Origin: Burkholderia seminalis DSM 23518
GTDB lineage: Bacteria; Pseudomonadota; Gammaproteobacteria; Burkholderiales; Burkholderiaceae
NCBI RefSeq assembly: GCF_902832885.1
Contig: NZ_CADFDK010000005.1
Location: forward strand, 1-64,000
Length of the DNA: 64,000 nt
Direction: 5' to 3'
Shown here one piece after another: positions 45,332-56,396 of the stretch. How positions within the stretch are numbered: the stretch's first letter is position 1; every line of letters starts with the position of its first letter. Both the position numbers and the translations under genes were made by a program. A model generated the notes under the pieces. The model had not been told where the DNA came from, ran no database searches, and saw only the letters and a list, made by a program, of their open reading frames with translations.

Positions 45332-46894
45332 ATGGCCCCGCCGATGCCACGCCCCGCGCTTCCCGCCCTGTTTCCCGCCCTCACCCGCCGCTCGCTGCGA
45401 ATCTGGCGCCAGTACGGCGTCTTCTGGCTCGGCGCGATCGTCGTCGGGCTGGCAGCCGTACTTTACGCGCGGCTGATCGACTGGGGCTACGAGTCCTTCC
45501 GCGCGATGCGCGAGCACGCCGCATGGTTGCCGCTGCTGTTGACGCCCGCGATCGCCGCCGCGTCGGTATGGCTCACGCGCCGGTTCTTCCGTGGCGCCGA
45601 AGGCAGCGGCATCCCGCAGGTGATCGCGACGCTGCATGCGCGCCCGAGCGCGTTCGGCGCCCGGCTGCTGACGCTGCGCATCCTGTTCGGCAAGGTGCTG
45701 ATTTCGTTCCTGGGCATCCTGGGCGGCTTCACGATCGGCCGCGAGGGGCCGACCGTGCAGGTCGGCGCGGCGCTGATGTTCAACCTGCGGCGCTTCTACC
45801 CGCGCTCGAACGCGCAGATCGAACGTCAGCTCGTGCTGGCCGGCGCGGCAGCCGGGCTGTCGGCCGCGTTCAATACGCCGCTCGCCGGGATCGTGTTCGC
45901 GATCGAGGAGCTGACGCGCAGCTTCTCCGCGCGCGCCAGCGGCGTGCTGATCACCGCGATCATCCTCGCCGGCGTCGTCGCGCTCGGCCTGAACGGCAAC
46001 TACACGTACTTCGGCACGATCGACACGGGCCTCCACTTTCCGAAGCTGCTGGCGGTCGCGGTGCTGGTCACCGCGATCGTCACGGGCATCGCCGGCGGCT
46101 TGTTCTGCTGGCTGCTGCTGAACACGGGGCGCTGGCTGCCCGCGCGGCTGCTGGGCCTGTATCGCGAGCGGCCGATCACGTTCGCCGCGCTGTGCGGCTT
46201 CGCGATCGCCGTCGTCGGCCTGGTGTCGGGCGGCACGACCTTCGGCAGCGGCTACGCCGAGGCGCGCGGCCTGCTCGACGGCAGCCAGCACCTGTCGGTG
46301 TTCTATCCGTTCCTGAAGATGATCTCGATGGTCGCGTCGTACCTGCCGGGCATCCCGGGCGGGATCTTCGCGCCGTCGCTGTCGATCGGCGCCGGGTTCG
46401 GCAACCTGCTGCACGTCGTGTTCAACAACATGAGCCTGCCGATGCTGATCGCGCTCGCGATGGTCGGCTATCTGGCGGCCGTCACGCAGTCGCCGATCAC
46501 GTCGTTCGTGATCGTGATGGAAATGATCAACGGCCATGCGCTCGTGATTTCGCTGATGGCGACCGCGCTGGTGTCGAGCCGGGTCTCGCGCTTTTTCGCG
46601 CCGCCGCTCTACGAAACGCTCGCGCAGCGTTATCTCGCGCCGCCCGCGGCGGCCGCCGCACCCGCCGCGGCATCGGCGGCGAGCACGGCGGCTGCGACCG
46701 GCGTGACCGAGCCGCAGGACGCCGCTGCCGCGCCCGCCGATCCGCTCGACACGTTGCGCGACGAAGACGGCGACGAGGCTGTCGCTGCGACGCCGGGCGC
46801 CCCCACGGCGCACGCGCCGGCTCCGGATGGCACCGAACCGGCCGCGCCCGGCGCGAGTGGCCCCGCGCAGCCGGGCCCGCGCGACGCTCAGTAG
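45332..46894 (+). CDS. ClC-family chloride channel/antiporter
   Basis: 520 aa (an ATG at 45344 is also possible). The selectivity motifs are GSGIPQ (~91-96), GREGPTVQ with the gating Glu138, and 'GIPGGIFAPSLSIGAGFGN'. The internal-proton Glu pair is present in FAIEELTRSF (192-193), which suggests a Cl-/H+ antiporter rather than a pure channel. About 12-14 membrane helices end near residue 445. The last ~70 residues are an Ala/Pro/Asp-rich, probably disordered tail, and there is no CBS pair. Its 3' end overlaps a small lipoprotein gene on the other strand by seven bases. Confidence 0.9.
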   Translation: MAPPMPRPALPALFPALTRRSLRIWRQYGVFWLGAIVVGLAAVLYARLIDWGYESFRAMREHAAWLPLLLTPAIAAASVWLTRRFFRGAEGSGIPQVIATLHARPSAFGARLLTLRILFGKVLISFLGILGGFTIGREGPTVQVGAALMFNLRRFYPRSNAQIERQLVLAGAAAGLSAAFNTPLAGIVFAIEELTRSFSARASGVLITAIILAGVVALGLNGNYTYFGTIDTGLHFPKLLAVAVLVTAIVTGIAGGLFCWLLLNTGRWLPARLLGLYRERPITFAALCGFAIAVVGLVSGGTTFGSGYAEARGLLDGSQHLSVFYPFLKMISMVASYLPGIPGGIFAPSLSIGAGFGNLLHVVFNNMSLPMLIALAMVGYLAAVTQSPITSFVIVMEMINGHALVISLMATALVSSRVSRFFAPPLYETLAQRYLAPPAAAAAPAAASAASTAAATGVTEPQDAAAAPADPLDTLRDEDGDEAVAATPGAPTAHAPAPDGTEPAAPGASGPAQPGPRDAQ

Positions 46895-46998
46895 ATCACG
46901 ACCGGTGCGGGCCGGTAGTAGACGGGCCGCGCCGGCACGACGACGCACCCGGCCAGCGTGATCGCGACGAGCGCGACGGCGATGACGGTTCTTCTCAT
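46888..46998 (-). CDS. Very small lipoprotein (36 aa)
   Basis: MRRTVIAVALVAITLAGCVV with lipobox LAGC (Cys18), then 'VPARPVYYRPAPVVIY'. GGAGGC precedes the ATG. The 18-residue mature peptide is Pro/Tyr/Val-rich, like the tails of small 'PVYYRPAP' envelope lipoproteins of Burkholderia. It sits just downstream of, and on the same strand as, the YXWGXW protein gene. The tail of the convergent ClC gene covers its last seven bases. Confidence 0.75.
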   Translation of the reverse strand: MRRTVIAVALVAITLAGCVVVPARPVYYRPAPVVIY

Positions 46999-47010
46999 CG
47001 CGCGCCTCCG

Positions 47011-47412
47011 TCACGCCCAGTGGCCACGGGTCCAGAACCAGTTCGGACCGCGCTGGTCCCAGTGGCCCGGCACCCATTGCATGCCGACGCGCTCGGCTTC
47101 CCAGTGGCCGCCGATCCACACGTAGCGGCCATGGTCCCAGTGCCAGTGCCCGCGCTCCCACACGTAGCCCACGCGCGCGGTCGGCACGACCTCGTAGCGC
47201 ACGGGCGGCGGCGCATTCGGCGCAACGACGACGATCTCCTCGGTGCGCACGGCAACCGGCTCGGCGACGACCACACGGCCCTGCGGCGCGATCACGGGTG
47301 TGCCGACGAGAATCTCGTCCGCCTGCGCGGCAAACGGCGCGACGACGGCTGACAGGCCCGCGGCAAACAGCGCGAGCGAAACGATACGACGTTGAACAGA
47401 TGAGACAGCCAT
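47011..47412 (-). CDS. YXWGXW-repeat secreted protein
   Basis: 133 aa. The signal peptide is cleaved near residue 31 (FAAQA-DEI). The C-terminal half carries tandem W-x-x-G-H/Y-W units: WERGHWHWDHGRYVWIGGHW, then 'WVPGHWDQRGPNWFWTRGHW'. These define the YXWGXW repeat family, secreted or envelope proteins of unknown role in beta- and deltaproteobacteria. CAGGAGGTTG precedes the ATG. It is 12 bases upstream of the 36-aa lipoprotein gene and likely in the same operon. Confidence 0.85.
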   Translation of the reverse strand: MAVSSVQRRIVSLALFAAGLSAVVAPFAAQADEILVGTPVIAPQGRVVVAEPVAVRTEEIVVVAPNAPPPVRYEVVPTARVGYVWERGHWHWDHGRYVWIGGHWEAERVGMQWVPGHWDQRGPNWFWTRGHWA

Positions 47413-47572
47413 CACAACCTCCTGGTTGAACAAATAACGCGAGCGTATTCGTTCAATGCGGCAGGGGCGATTACGGCCGACAGGCGCCGTGTTACGGCGT
47501 GCCCGAAAGTGCAACAGGGCGTAAGACGCGCACGACGGCGGGCGCCGCCGTGCGGAGGGACACCGGCAAGCG

Positions 47573-47827
47573 TCAGGCTTGCGGGATCTCGATCTTCACT
47601 TCGAGGACTTCGAGGTCGTCCTGGCGCTCGAGGCTCACGCGGATGTCATCGTTCGAAATATGGACGTACTTCGAGATGACGGCGACGAGTTCCTTCTGCA
47701 GCGCCGGCAGGTAATCGGCCGGCGGCCGGCCGCCGACCCGCTCGTGCGCGATGATGAGCTGCAAGCGCTCCTTCGCGACCGATGCGGACTTCTTCTTCTC
47801 GCCGAGGAGAAACGAAAGGATGGACAT
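47573..47827 (-). CDS. minE: Cell division topological specificity factor MinE
   Basis: 84 aa: [20 protein letters not shown], '[10 protein letters not shown]' (the MinD-contact helix) and '[15 protein letters not shown]'. It stimulates MinD ATPase and drives pole-to-pole oscillation. It is the last gene of minC-minD-minE, 12 bases after minD. Confidence 0.97.
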   Translation of the reverse strand: MSILSFLLGEKKKSASVAKERLQLIIAHERVGGRPPADYLPALQKELVAVISKYVHISNDDIRVSLERQDDLEVLEVKIEIPQA

Positions 47828-47839
47828 GGGCGGCCTCCG

Positions 47840-48655
47840 TTACTTGCTGCCGAAGAGGCGCTGCAGCAGGCCCGGCTTCTGGTAGTCGGTGAAGCGCAGC
47901 GGCTTGTCCTCGCCAAGGAAGCGAGAGACGACGTCCTTGTACGCTTCGGCGACGTCGGTGCCGTCGATATGCACCGCCGGCAGACCCTGGTTCGACGCGT
48001 GCAGCACGGCTTCCGACTCGGGCACCACGCCGATCAGCTTGATGCGCAGGATCTCGCTGATGTCCTCGAGCGACAGCATCTCGCCTTCGCTCACGCGCTT
48101 CGGGCTGTAGCGCGTGATCAGCAGGTGTTCCTTGATCGGCTCCTTGCCTTCGGTCGCGCGCTTCGTCTTCGACGACAGGATGCCCAGAATGCGGTCGGAG
48201 TCGCGCACCGACGACACTTCCGGGTTCGTGACGATCAGCGCCTCGTCCGCGAAGTACATCGCGTGCAGCGCGCCGGCCTCGATACCGGCCGGCGAATCGC
48301 AGACGATGTATTCGAAATCCATCGCGACGAGGTCGTTCAGCACCTTCTCGACGCCGTCGCGCGTCAGCGCATCCTTGTCGCGCGTCTGCGACGCCGGCAG
48401 GATGAACAGGTTCTCGCACTTCTTGTCCTTGATCAGCGCCTGGTTCAGGTTCGCTTCGCCCTGGATCACGTTCACGAGGTCATACACGACGCGACGCTCG
48501 CAGCCCATGATGAGATCGAGGTTGCGCAGGCCGACGTCGAAGTCGATCACGGCCGTCTTGTGGCCGCGCAGCGCGAGACCGGACGCAAAGCTCGCGCTCG
48601 TCGTCGTCTTGCCCACGCCGCCCTTGCCCGAGGTCACCACGATGATTTTTGCCAT
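47840..48655 (-). CDS. minD: Septum site-determining ATPase MinD
   Basis: 271 aa. The deviant Walker A SGKGGVGKTTTSA spans ~8-20, followed by 'VIDFDVGLRNLDLIMGCERR' and 'CDSPAGIEAGALHAM' (the ParA/MinD switch). The C-terminal amphipathic membrane helix is GLLQRLFGSK. It recruits MinC to the membrane and positions the division site. Confidence 0.97.
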   Translation of the reverse strand: MAKIIVVTSGKGGVGKTTTSASFASGLALRGHKTAVIDFDVGLRNLDLIMGCERRVVYDLVNVIQGEANLNQALIKDKKCENLFILPASQTRDKDALTRDGVEKVLNDLVAMDFEYIVCDSPAGIEAGALHAMYFADEALIVTNPEVSSVRDSDRILGILSSKTKRATEGKEPIKEHLLITRYSPKRVSEGEMLSLEDISEILRIKLIGVVPESEAVLHASNQGLPAVHIDGTDVAEAYKDVVSRFLGEDKPLRFTDYQKPGLLQRLFGSK

Positions 48656-48715
48656 TTACCCAATACCCTGTGTTCGTCAATGAGAGCCGATCGATCCGGA
48701 GCGTGCCGCGTGAAT

Positions 48716-49501
48716 TTACGTCAGGCGCAGCGGTTCGATCATCAGTTTTTCCTCTTCGAGCCGGATCTGCACCGATTTGCCCAGTACGTCGGCGGGCAGC
48801 GGGTTCTCGGTTGTTCGATAGATACCCGCGATCGAAATCAGTTCCGGTTCGAGACACGTGCAGAAAATGCGCGCGTCGTGATTGCCGTGCACGCCCGCGA
48901 GTGCGCGGCCGCGCAACGGCGCGTAGATGTGGATATTGCCTTCCGCGATGATCTCCGCGCCGTGACTGACCGGCGCGAGCACCACGAGGTCTCCTTTCGC
49001 GTAAATCTGCTGCCCCGAACGCAACGGCCGGTCGATCACGAGCGTCTGGCCGCCCGGCTGATTCGATGCCGGCGCCTGCTCCGACGCCGGTTCGGGCGTC
49101 GCCGCGGCGGCCGCGGCGACGACGGCCTCGGCGATCGGCGACGGTTCCGCGCCCTCGGCCGGCTTGGCGGCCGGCACGCGGCGATCGCGCGCCTCGAGCA
49201 GCGGCAGGCCGGCTTTCCCCGCCCAAGCCTGCGTGGCCAGTGCGACCACGCCCACCGGGCGCATCCGCACGTCGTTCAGCATCTGCCGGATGTCCGCGAG
49301 CGCGACGCGTTCGCCGTCAGCCAGGCGGCGGACGTCGATCGCGACGACATCGTCGGCGAAAAACTCGGGAGTCGCTTCGAAGCGCTTGACCAGTTCGGCA
49401 CGCAACGCATCGAGATCGGTCGTCTTCACGGTGAACAGCAACGTATCGACCGATCCGCTGCGCAGCTCGAAGAATGGCGATTTTTTAAGCGACATGGACA
49501 C
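48716..49501 (-). CDS. minC: Septum formation inhibitor MinC
   Basis: 261 aa (the ATG at 49495 is an alternative). The N-terminal FtsZ-inhibiting domain ('[18 protein letters not shown]') is followed by an Ala/Pro-rich linker (~105-150). The C-terminal beta-helix ('[20 protein letters not shown]', '[17 protein letters not shown]') binds MinD. It blocks FtsZ rings away from mid-cell. It is the first gene of the min operon. Confidence 0.96.
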   Translation of the reverse strand: MSMSLKKSPFFELRSGSVDTLLFTVKTTDLDALRAELVKRFEATPEFFADDVVAIDVRRLADGERVALADIRQMLNDVRMRPVGVVALATQAWAGKAGLPLLEARDRRVPAAKPAEGAEPSPIAEAVVAAAAAATPEPASEQAPASNQPGGQTLVIDRPLRSGQQIYAKGDLVVLAPVSHGAEIIAEGNIHIYAPLRGRALAGVHGNHDARIFCTCLEPELISIAGIYRTTENPLPADVLGKSVQIRLEEEKLMIEPLRLT

Positions 49502-49664
49502 TCTGCAAAAATTTTTTGCGTATTTTACAGGCGTCCACGCGTGCGGCCATTATTTTTGGGACTCGGGGTGGCGGCGGCCCGGGCGGGCAAGCGACCGGCA
49601 GGGTGACAGGCAAGCGGACGGCGGAGCCCTCATCGCGCCGCGCGGCCCGCGTTTCGACGGGGCG

Positions 49665-50177
49665 TCAGTGCTTCACCTGCGACACGAACAGCGATTTCAT
49701 CGCGCCCGGCATCCGCGCGACCGGCGCATGTTCACCGGTGTTGCCGAAACCCGCGCGCTCGTAAAAACGAATCGCGTTGCGGTTCGCATCGGCGATCCAT
49801 GCATAGACTTCGCTCGCGCCGCGCTCGGCGAGCCAGGCGGTAGCCGTCTCCAGCAGCAGCACGCCGCCGCGCAGGTGGCGCACCGCATGCGCGACCCACA
49901 GTTCGCTGACGAACGCGCGCCGATCGGGCGTGTTGTCGAAATACGCGCCGATCATGCCGGCCGGATGGCCTTCGGTGTACAGCAGGAAAGTCGTCGACTC
50001 GTCGGACACGGCGCGCAGCGCGGCAATCGCCGACGCCGCGTCCGTTTCGACAGTCAGCAATTCGGCCTCCGGCGCTTCGCCCGGCGCATAGGGCTCACGC
50101 AGCGATGCGGCGCGGAGTTCGCGATACACGCCGCCCTGGTCGGCAACGATACGACGAACGGTCAAGGTCGAACTCAT
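49665..50177 (-). CDS. GNAT-family N-acetyltransferase
   Basis: 170 aa, starting MSSTLTVRRIVADQGGVYRE. The GNAT core is visible: 'GMIGAYFDNTPDRRAFVSEL', 'WVAHAVRHLRGGVLLLETA' (a loosened acetyl-CoA pyrophosphate loop, R-x-x-G-G type), 'ANRNAIRFYERAGF'. The acceptor substrate is unknown. AGGGGG precedes the ATG. The gene is monocistronic, between minC and the alkB region. Confidence 0.85.
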   Translation of the reverse strand: MSSTLTVRRIVADQGGVYRELRAASLREPYAPGEAPEAELLTVETDAASAIAALRAVSDESTTFLLYTEGHPAGMIGAYFDNTPDRRAFVSELWVAHAVRHLRGGVLLLETATAWLAERGASEVYAWIADANRNAIRFYERAGFGNTGEHAPVARMPGAMKSLFVSQVKH

Positions 50178-50845
50178 GCAGGCACAGCCCCCTTCGGACA
50201 GCAAGCTATTAGCTTCAACCGAAAGCGGGGCATGAGTCAAATCGTTATTTTCAAATGACGGCGCGGATCGAAAGGCAACAGGTGTCACCCGCGGCGACAT
50301 GAGCCGACCGGTGTGCAGGTGCAGCATCGGCATGCCGATGCGCATCGACGGACAACCGTCGACGCTTCGCCGCTCGACGTCTCGCCCGGTTCGCCTTGCA
50401 ATGCGCGGCAGTCGCGTTTCGAAGTGCACCGCCCGTCATGTTCGCCACCGTAATGTTGCGTAATACGAGCAACCCAAAACGTGTTCCGACCTTGCCCGCG
50501 TCGCTTCGTTTATTGCGACGCAACATTTGTTGCAGGCGAGCAGGATCGATGTGCGCGCACGCCACACCTCCCGATTCGTCTGACCAGCGCGCGGGATGCG
50601 TCGGCCGATCCGGTCTCCACCGGATGTTTCAATCAGCGCGTGCCGGCCCTTTCGGGCGCGACTCGCGCGCGGCCCTCCGTTTGGAGTCGCACGCCTAGCG
50701 CCGGTGTTTGGCAAGCGCGCGCACGGGTCGTATAACAGGCAGAACCGGGCAACGATCCGGTGGCGCCGCGCGTGTCGCGGGCCGACGAGGATTCGAACAA
50801 CCGTGCATGCGGCCGCCCATCGGGCCCGCTGACTGGAGGGAGACA
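50178..50845. other. 668-base intergenic region upstream of alkB with dyads
   Basis: No convincing gene is present; all open frames are Arg/Ala/Ser-rich on both strands. Two dyads share a GCAAC/GTTGC core: GTTGC-9-GCAAC at 50455-50473 and GCAACA-TT-TGTTGC at 50520-50533. A further GCGTCGC...GCGACGC inverted repeat sits at 50499-50522. These could be regulator-binding sites for alkB. Confidence 0.45.
50520..50533. promoter_or_regulatory. Perfect 14-bp palindrome upstream of alkB
   Basis: GCAACA-TT-TGTTGC is a perfect dyad about 310 bases upstream of alkB. A similar half-site pair lies at 50455-50473. It has the form of a repressor operator; no regulator gene is adjacent. Confidence 0.4.
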
Positions 50846-52006
50846 ATGGCAATGACCGACGGATCGGCCGCGAGCTGGTCGGATGGCAAGCGTTACCTGT
50901 GGCTGCTGGGCGCACTGACGATCACGCTGCCGATCCTCGCCGCGCAGCTCGCGCTGTCGACGGGCCTTCACGTGTTCTGGTGGTTCGGCCCGCTGTTCGC
51001 GTTCGGCGTGATTCCGGTCCTCGACACGCTGATCGGCGACGATCGCGACAACCCGCCCGAGGCCGTCGTGCCGCACCTCGAACGCGAGCGCTATTACCGG
51101 TTCATCGTCTATCTGGCGACTTGCGTCGAATACGTCGCGTTCTTCATGTGCGTATGGATCGTCGGCACGCACGCGCTCGCGTGGTACGACTACGTCGGCT
51201 TCGCGCTGTCGCTCGGCGCCGCGACGGGCATCTCGATCAATACCGCGCACGAGCTCGGGCACAAGACCGACCGCTTCGAGCGCTGGCTCGCGAAGATCAC
51301 GCTCGCGCCGGTCGCGTACGGCCACTTCTATGTCGAGCACAACCGCGGCCACCACGTGCGCGTCGCGACGGCCGAGGATCCGGCAAGCGCGCGCTACGGA
51401 GAGTCGTTCTGGGCATTCCTGCCGCGCACCGTGACCGGCAGCATCCGCTCCGCATGGCGGCTCGAGAAGGCGCGCCTCGAACGGCTCGGGCGGTCGCCGT
51501 GGACCTGGCGCAACGAGGTGCTGCACGCGTGGGCGATGACGGTCGTCGTGTGGGGCATCGCGATCGCGATGGCCGGCAAGGTCGTGATCCCGTTCCTCGT
51601 GATCCAGGCCGTCTACGGCGCCTCGCTGCTCGAAGTCGTGAACTACGTCGAGCACTACGGGCTCGGCCGCCGCAAGCTGCCGAGCGGCCGCTACGAACGC
51701 TGCACGCCGCAGCATTCGTGGAACAGCAATCACGTCGTGACCAACCTGTTCCTGTACCAGTTGCAGCGGCACGCCGACCATCACGCGAACCCGACGCGCT
51801 CGTACCAGGCGCTGCGCCACTTCGACGATTCGCCGCAACTGCCGGCCGGCTACGCGACGATGATCCTGTTCGCGTACGTGCCGCCGCTCTGGTATCGCGT
51901 GATGAATCCGCGCGTCGTCGCGCACTACGGCGGCGACATGGCGCGATCGAACATCAAGCCGTCGATCCGCGACCGGGTGCTGGCGCAGTATCCGGCCGCG
52001 GCGTGA
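50846..52006 (+). CDS. alkB: Alkane 1-monooxygenase (AlkB-type)
   Basis: 386 aa, six membrane helices. All histidine boxes of the diiron site are present: HELGHK (135-140), EHNRGHH (164-170), LQRHADHH (306-313), plus the AlkB-specific NYVEHYG (266-272). It hydroxylates the terminal carbon of n-alkanes at the inner membrane with electrons from rubredoxin. No rubredoxin or alkS gene lies beside it, so partners must be encoded elsewhere. GGAGGG precedes the ATG at 50846. Confidence 0.94.
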   Translation: MAMTDGSAASWSDGKRYLWLLGALTITLPILAAQLALSTGLHVFWWFGPLFAFGVIPVLDTLIGDDRDNPPEAVVPHLERERYYRFIVYLATCVEYVAFFMCVWIVGTHALAWYDYVGFALSLGAATGISINTAHELGHKTDRFERWLAKITLAPVAYGHFYVEHNRGHHVRVATAEDPASARYGESFWAFLPRTVTGSIRSAWRLEKARLERLGRSPWTWRNEVLHAWAMTVVVWGIAIAMAGKVVIPFLVIQAVYGASLLEVVNYVEHYGLGRRKLPSGRYERCTPQHSWNSNHVVTNLFLYQLQRHADHHANPTRSYQALRHFDDSPQLPAGYATMILFAYVPPLWYRVMNPRVVAHYGGDMARSNIKPSIRDRVLAQYPAAA

Positions 52007-52060
52007 TATCGGCCAGGGACGGTGCCGCGGCCGTCATTGCATGGCCGCGGACCCAAAACG

Positions 52061-52092
52061 AAAAACCCCTTGATCCTTCCGGATCAAGGGGC
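52061..52092. terminator. Bidirectional terminator between alkB and tRNA-Ser
   Basis: CCCCTTGATCC-TTCC-GGATCAAGGGG is an 11-bp perfect stem with A5 on the left (T5 for the minus strand). It ends minus-strand transcription from tRNA-Ser and probably alkB. Confidence 0.88.
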
Positions 52093-52101
52093 TTCGTATT
52101 T

Positions 52102-52192
<91 letters not shown>

Positions 52193-52309
52193 TTCCTTAC
52201 TGCATTTCGCGTTTGGTCATTTCCGCGAAAGAAAAGATTATAAAACGATCTCTTCTTGGCTGACAAGCCCTTTGTGCAAAATTTTTTGCGAGGGCTTCGC
52301 AGGCCTGCG

Positions 52310-53839
<1,530 letters not shown>

Positions 53840-53861
53840 TCACCGCACCCCAGGGGACCCG

Positions 53862-54131
53862 ATGACCATCGAACTCGACAAGGATGTCCGCGACCGCGCA
53901 ATCGCGTCGCTGCAACGCTATTTCACGGAAAACATGGACGAGCCGATCGGCAACATCCAGGCCGGCGCGCTGCTGCACTTCTTCGTCGAGGAAATCGCAC
54001 CGGCGATCTACAACCTCGCGATCGCCGATGCGCAGGAACGCCTGCACGCGCGCGTCGCCGAGCTCGACATCGAATGCCACGAGGAGCCGTTCGAATACTG
54101 GAAGAAACAGCAGCCGGGCCGCAAGCGCTGA
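53862..54131 (+). CDS. DUF2164 family protein
   Basis: 89 aa: MTIELDKDVRDRAIASLQRY, 'MDEPIGNIQAGALLHFFVEE', the DUF2164 pattern. All-helical, soluble and acidic with a basic tail (KKQQPGRKR). Its function is unknown. It is read against its neighbours serS and rarA. Confidence 0.88.
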   Translation: MTIELDKDVRDRAIASLQRYFTENMDEPIGNIQAGALLHFFVEEIAPAIYNLAIADAQERLHARVAELDIECHEEPFEYWKKQQPGRKR

Positions 54132-54173
54132 CGCAACGGCGGCGACGACCGAACCGGCCCGCGCAACGCGCGG

Positions 54174-55484
54174 TCAGTCCTTCTTGCCGGCCTCGCGGTC
54201 GAGTTCGCGCAGCCACGCGAGCTTGTCGGCGATCTTCGATTCGAGCCCGCGCGGCACCGGCTGGTACCAGCGCGGCTCGCGCATCCCGTCCGGCAGGTAG
54301 GTCTCGCCGGCCGCATACGCATTCGGCTCGTCGTGCGCGTAACGGTACGCGTGGCCGTAGCCGAGTTCCTTCATCAGCTTGGTCGGCGCGTTGCGCAGAT
54401 GCACGGGCACCTCGCGCGACTTGTCCTGCTTCACGAACGCCATCGCCTGGTTGAACGCGTTGTAGCCGGCGTTGCTCTTCGCCGCGCACGCGAGATAGAT
54501 CACCGCCTGCCCGAGCGCGAGTTCGCCTTCCGGCGAGCCGAGCCGCTCGTAGGTTTCGGCCGCGTCGTTCGCTACCTGCAGCGCGCGCGGATCGGCGAGC
54601 CCGATGTCTTCCCATGCCATCCGCACGATGCGCCGCGCGAGATACTTCGGGTCGGCGCCGCCGTCGATCATCCGGCAGAACCAGTACAACGCGCCGTCCG
54701 GGCTCGACCCGCGCACCGACTTGTGCAGCGCCGAGATCTGGTCGTAGAAGTTGTCGCCGCCCTTGTCGAAGCGCCGTGCGTTCAGCGTCATCGCGCTGCT
54801 GACGAAATCGGCGTCGATCGTCGCGACACCGGCCGACGTCGCCGCCGTCTGCGCCTGTTCGAGCAGGTTCAGGAAGCGGCGCGCATCGCCGTCCGCATAA
54901 CCGACCAGCGTATCGATCGCCTTGTCGTCGAACGCGAGGCCGTCGAGCGCGATTTCCTGCGCGCGCTTCAGCAACTGCCGCATCTCGTCGTCGTTCAGCG
55001 ACTTCAGCACGTACACCTGCGCACGCGACAGCAATGCCGAGTTGACCTCGAAGCTCGGGTTCTCGGTGGTCGCGCCGATGAAGGTCACGAGACCCGACTC
55101 GACGAACGGCAGCAGCGCATCCTGCTGCCCCTTGTTGAAGCGGTGGATCTCGTCGACGAACAGGATCGTATGGCGGCCGGTGCGGTTCAGCGTGTCCTTC
55201 GCCTGCTCCATCGACTCGCGGATGTCCTTCACGCCGCCGAGCACGGCCGACAGCGCGATGAACTCGCAGTCGAACGCGAGCGCGGTGAGGCGCGCGAGCG
55301 TCGTCTTGCCGACGCCGGGCGGCCCCCACAGGATCATCGAATGCGGCTTGCCCGATTCGAACGCGAGCCGCAGCGGCTTGCCTTCGCCCAGCAAATGCGT
55401 CTGGCCGATCACCTCGGCGAGCGTCTTCGGCCGCAGCGCCTCGGCGAGCGGGCGGCGCGGCTCGACTTGAAACAGGTCGGACAT
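54174..55484 (-). CDS. rarA: Replication-associated recombination protein RarA (MgsA)
   Basis: 436 aa from MSDLFQVEPRRPLAEALRPK (an ATG five codons earlier is possible). AAA+ ATPase: Walker A LWGPPGVGKTTLARL, Walker B ILFVDEIHRFNK, sensor 1 'FIGATTENPSFEV', then the MgsA C-terminal tetramerisation region 'PDGALYWFCRMIDGGADPKY'. It acts at stalled replication forks. It is the third gene of ftsK-lolA-rarA. Confidence 0.95.
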   Translation of the reverse strand: MSDLFQVEPRRPLAEALRPKTLAEVIGQTHLLGEGKPLRLAFESGKPHSMILWGPPGVGKTTLARLTALAFDCEFIALSAVLGGVKDIRESMEQAKDTLNRTGRHTILFVDEIHRFNKGQQDALLPFVESGLVTFIGATTENPSFEVNSALLSRAQVYVLKSLNDDEMRQLLKRAQEIALDGLAFDDKAIDTLVGYADGDARRFLNLLEQAQTAATSAGVATIDADFVSSAMTLNARRFDKGGDNFYDQISALHKSVRGSSPDGALYWFCRMIDGGADPKYLARRIVRMAWEDIGLADPRALQVANDAAETYERLGSPEGELALGQAVIYLACAAKSNAGYNAFNQAMAFVKQDKSREVPVHLRNAPTKLMKELGYGHAYRYAHDEPNAYAAGETYLPDGMREPRWYQPVPRGLESKIADKLAWLRELDREAGKKD

Positions 55485-55660
55485 GAACCCTCGCTCCACA
55501 TCAAACGATGGCGGCCGAACCGGCCGCCGGACCCGACATTATGACAGCCGCGCGACGGCGCCGCCGCGCCCGGTGCCCACGCCCGATGCCCGCAGGCGGA
55601 AACGACACGGGCCCGCCGTCGCCGGCGGGCCCGTTGCGAAAACGCGGCGCGCGGCGCCGG

Positions 55661-56350
55661 TCAGCCGGTGATCACGTCGGCGCCCTTCGGCACCACGAAC
55701 TTGAACGTATCGCCCTTCAGCGGCGGGTTCGTCTGGATGTTCGTAAACGTCAGCAGCGTGACGTTGCCGAACACGTCGTGCAGTTCCATCGCGGCGAGCG
55801 TGCCATTCCGGAAACCGATGCCGATCCGCTGGAACTGCGTGTCCTGCGCCTTCGGCAGCATCTCGAGCCACTCGATGCCGCCCTTCTCGCCGGCATCGCG
55901 CAGCGTGTAGTTCTTGTCGAGATCGTTGCTGCCGAACAGGATCGCGGCAGGGCTCGCGCCCAGCGCGCCGTTCAGCTTGCGCTCGGTGACCTGGTTCAGG
56001 TCGCGGTCGAACACGTACAGCTTGTCGCCGTCGGCCTGCAGCACCTGCTGGTACGGCTTCTGGTACGTCCAGATGAACTTGCCCGGCCGCGCGAACACGA
56101 ACGTGCCGCTCGAATTGTCGGTGGGCTTCGGCGCGGCCTGCGCGGCGCTCGCGCCCTTGGCCGGCGCCTTGACGATCTGCTGCGTGAAATCGCCTTTCGC
56201 CGAACGCACCTGCGACACGAAGGCCTTCAGCTGCTCGGTGCCGCCCGCGAACGCGTGCGTCGCCGCGAGCATCAGCGATGCGCCGGCAAGCGCCGCGCCG
56301 AGCCAGCGCCGCGTCGAACGAAGGGACATTGCGAACGAAAGTTGCTGCAT
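55661..56350 (-). CDS. lolA: Outer-membrane lipoprotein carrier LolA
   Basis: 229 aa. The signal peptide is cleaved near residue 35 (THAFA-GGT). The LolA body follows: '[20 protein letters not shown]', '[20 protein letters not shown]', '[10 protein letters not shown]'. It carries lipoproteins through the periplasm to LolB. GGAGAAAAC precedes the ATG at 56350. It lies 46 bases after ftsK. Confidence 0.94.
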   Translation of the reverse strand: MQQLSFAMSLRSTRRWLGAALAGASLMLAATHAFAGGTEQLKAFVSQVRSAKGDFTQQIVKAPAKGASAAQAAPKPTDNSSGTFVFARPGKFIWTYQKPYQQVLQADGDKLYVFDRDLNQVTERKLNGALGASPAAILFGSNDLDKNYTLRDAGEKGGIEWLEMLPKAQDTQFQRIGIGFRNGTLAAMELHDVFGNVTLLTFTNIQTNPPLKGDTFKFVVPKGADVITG

Positions 56351-56396
56351 ATTGCGGTTTTCTCCGTGGGTGGCCGGCGCGGCGGGCGCCGCGGAC

